A program made the position numbers and the translations under genes. A DNA stretch of 6,046 nt from contig JAEMRB010000032.1 of the NCBI GenBank assembly GCA_016463555.1, forward strand, positions 2,279 to 8,324, read 5' to 3'. The DNA comes from Chloroflexota bacterium. Lineage in GTDB: Bacteria > Chloroflexota > Limnocylindria > Limnocylindrales > Limnocylindraceae. Under the pieces are notes generated by a model. The model made no database searches. It was not told the origin of the DNA and saw only the letters and a list, made by a program, of their open reading frames with translations. Shown here one piece after another: positions 5,465-6,046 of the stretch. Every line of letters begins with the position of its first letter. Within the stretch, counting starts at the first letter, position 1.

Positions 5465-6046
5465 CTAGCTCTTGGTCGGTGGGGCGAGGTGCGTGCGGCC
5501 ACCGAGGTACGGGTGCAGCACGGCGGGAAGCTTCACGCTGCCGTCTGGCTGCGCGCCGTGTTCAAGAAGCGCCGCCAGCACACGCGGCACTGCGAGCCCT
5601 GAGCCATTCAACGTATGCACCAGTTCTGGCTTCTCGCCCTGCGCGGTGCGATAACGGATCGCCATACGACGCGCCTGGTAGTCACCAAAGTTGGAGCAGC
5701 TCGAGACTTCGAGCCAGCGCTTTGAGCCAGGTGCCCAGACTTCGAGGTCGTACTTGCGCATCTGCACGAAGCCCATGTCACCCGTTGCCATTAGCAGCAC
5801 GCGATATGGGAGTTCGAGCTGCTTGAGCAGTGACTCGGCGCGGGCGGTCAGCCACTCCAGAGCGGCCGCTGATTCTGCAGGGCGCTCGAAGCTGACCATC
5901 TCGACCTTGTCGAACTGGTGCAGGCGCAGGATGCCGCGCGTCTCGCGGCCAGCAGCACCGGCTTCACGTCGGAAGCAGGGCGTGTAGGCGGCGTAGCGGA
6001 TCGGCAGATCCGCACCGTCGAGGATCTCGTCGCGATGCATGTTCGT
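5465..6046 (-). CDS. serS: Seryl-tRNA synthetase, C-terminal catalytic part (5' end outside window)
   Basis: The frame is open through base 6046, giving the last 193 residues of an enzyme usually about 420-430 long. It charges tRNA-Ser with serine (class II synthetase, cytoplasmic homodimer). The fragment starts at TN(M)HRDEIL, the substrate-loop region. Motif 2 is clear at about 22-49 of the fragment (TPCFRREAG, then LRLHQFDKVE), followed by KYDLEVW at about 98-104, EVSSCSNFGDYQARR at about 113-127, and motif 3 in LNGSGLAVPR at about 146-155, with a PYLGG ending near 179-183. The N-terminal coiled-coil tRNA-binding arm lies outside the window. In motif 3, Pro replaces the more common Gly before Arg (usual GLAVGR). 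The ATG at 6038-6040 is an internal Met, not the start. A cognate tRNA-Ser follows directly. Confidence 0.96.
   Translation of the reverse strand, partial: TNMHRDEILDGADLPIRYAAYTPCFRREAGAAGRETRGILRLHQFDKVEMVSFERPAESAAALEWLTARAESLLKQLELPYRVLLMATGDMGFVQMRKYDLEVWAPGSKRWLEVSSCSNFGDYQARRMAIRYRTAQGEKPELVHTLNGSGLAVPRVLAALLEHGAQPDGSVKLPAVLHPYLGGRTHLAPPTKS

Noticed and set aside
5246..5602. Plus-strand ORF (118 codons) across the same region
   Set aside because: It is also antisense to the tRNA and serS. Stretches such as GRDSNPRRP are the familiar false translation of a tRNA T arm.
5320..5826. Plus-strand ORF (168 codons) across tRNA-Ser and the end of serS
   Set aside because: It runs antisense through a clear tRNA and a conserved synthetase, and its translation has no family pattern.
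1..6046. Mobile element, CRISPR array, toxin-antitoxin or defence system
   Set aside because: Nearly every base is accounted for by core-metabolism genes, the tRNA and the small ORF. I saw no repeats, transposase motifs or terminal inverted repeats.

Overview
The window is a GC-rich, tightly packed bacterial chromosome segment. It holds most of a shikimate/chorismate operon on the + strand, converging on a translation-related block on the - strand. The first gene (aroA) lacks its 5' end and the last (serS) lacks its N-terminal part, because both run off the window.

Plus strand, 1-5166: aroA (partial, EPSP synthase), aroE (shikimate dehydrogenase), aroC (chorismate synthase), aroKB (shikimate kinase fused to 3-dehydroquinate synthase), aroQ (type II 3-dehydroquinase) and a short monofunctional AroQ-class chorismate mutase. 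Two junctions overlap by 4 bases (ATGA at 561-564, GTGA at 4891-4894) and the others are 6-11 bases long, so this reads as one transcription unit. Together the genes cover shikimate pathway steps 2 to 7 (AroB, AroQ, AroE, AroK, AroA, AroC) plus the first step of the Phe/Tyr branch. Only DAHP synthase is missing, and it may lie upstream of the window.

Minus strand, 6046 down to 5093: the C-terminal catalytic part of seryl-tRNA synthetase, then a class II tRNA-Ser with anticodon TGA and an encoded CCA, then a 72-codon ORF with a four-cysteine pattern. That ORF fills the apparent intergenic gap, and its tail runs antisense through the 3' end of the chorismate mutase gene. I see no convincing rho-independent terminator between the converging units.

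Organism: a high-GC bacterium with type II dehydroquinase, an AroKB fusion and streamlined spacing. A Chloroflexota- or Actinomycetota-like lineage is my best guess, but the window has no marker that settles it. Most of the content is conserved core metabolism. The least ordinary items are the small Cys4 ORF, the serS/tRNA-Ser/Cys4 arrangement, the AroKB fusion, and a Glu where chorismate mutase usually has its active-site Gln. I found no mobile element, CRISPR array or defence system.
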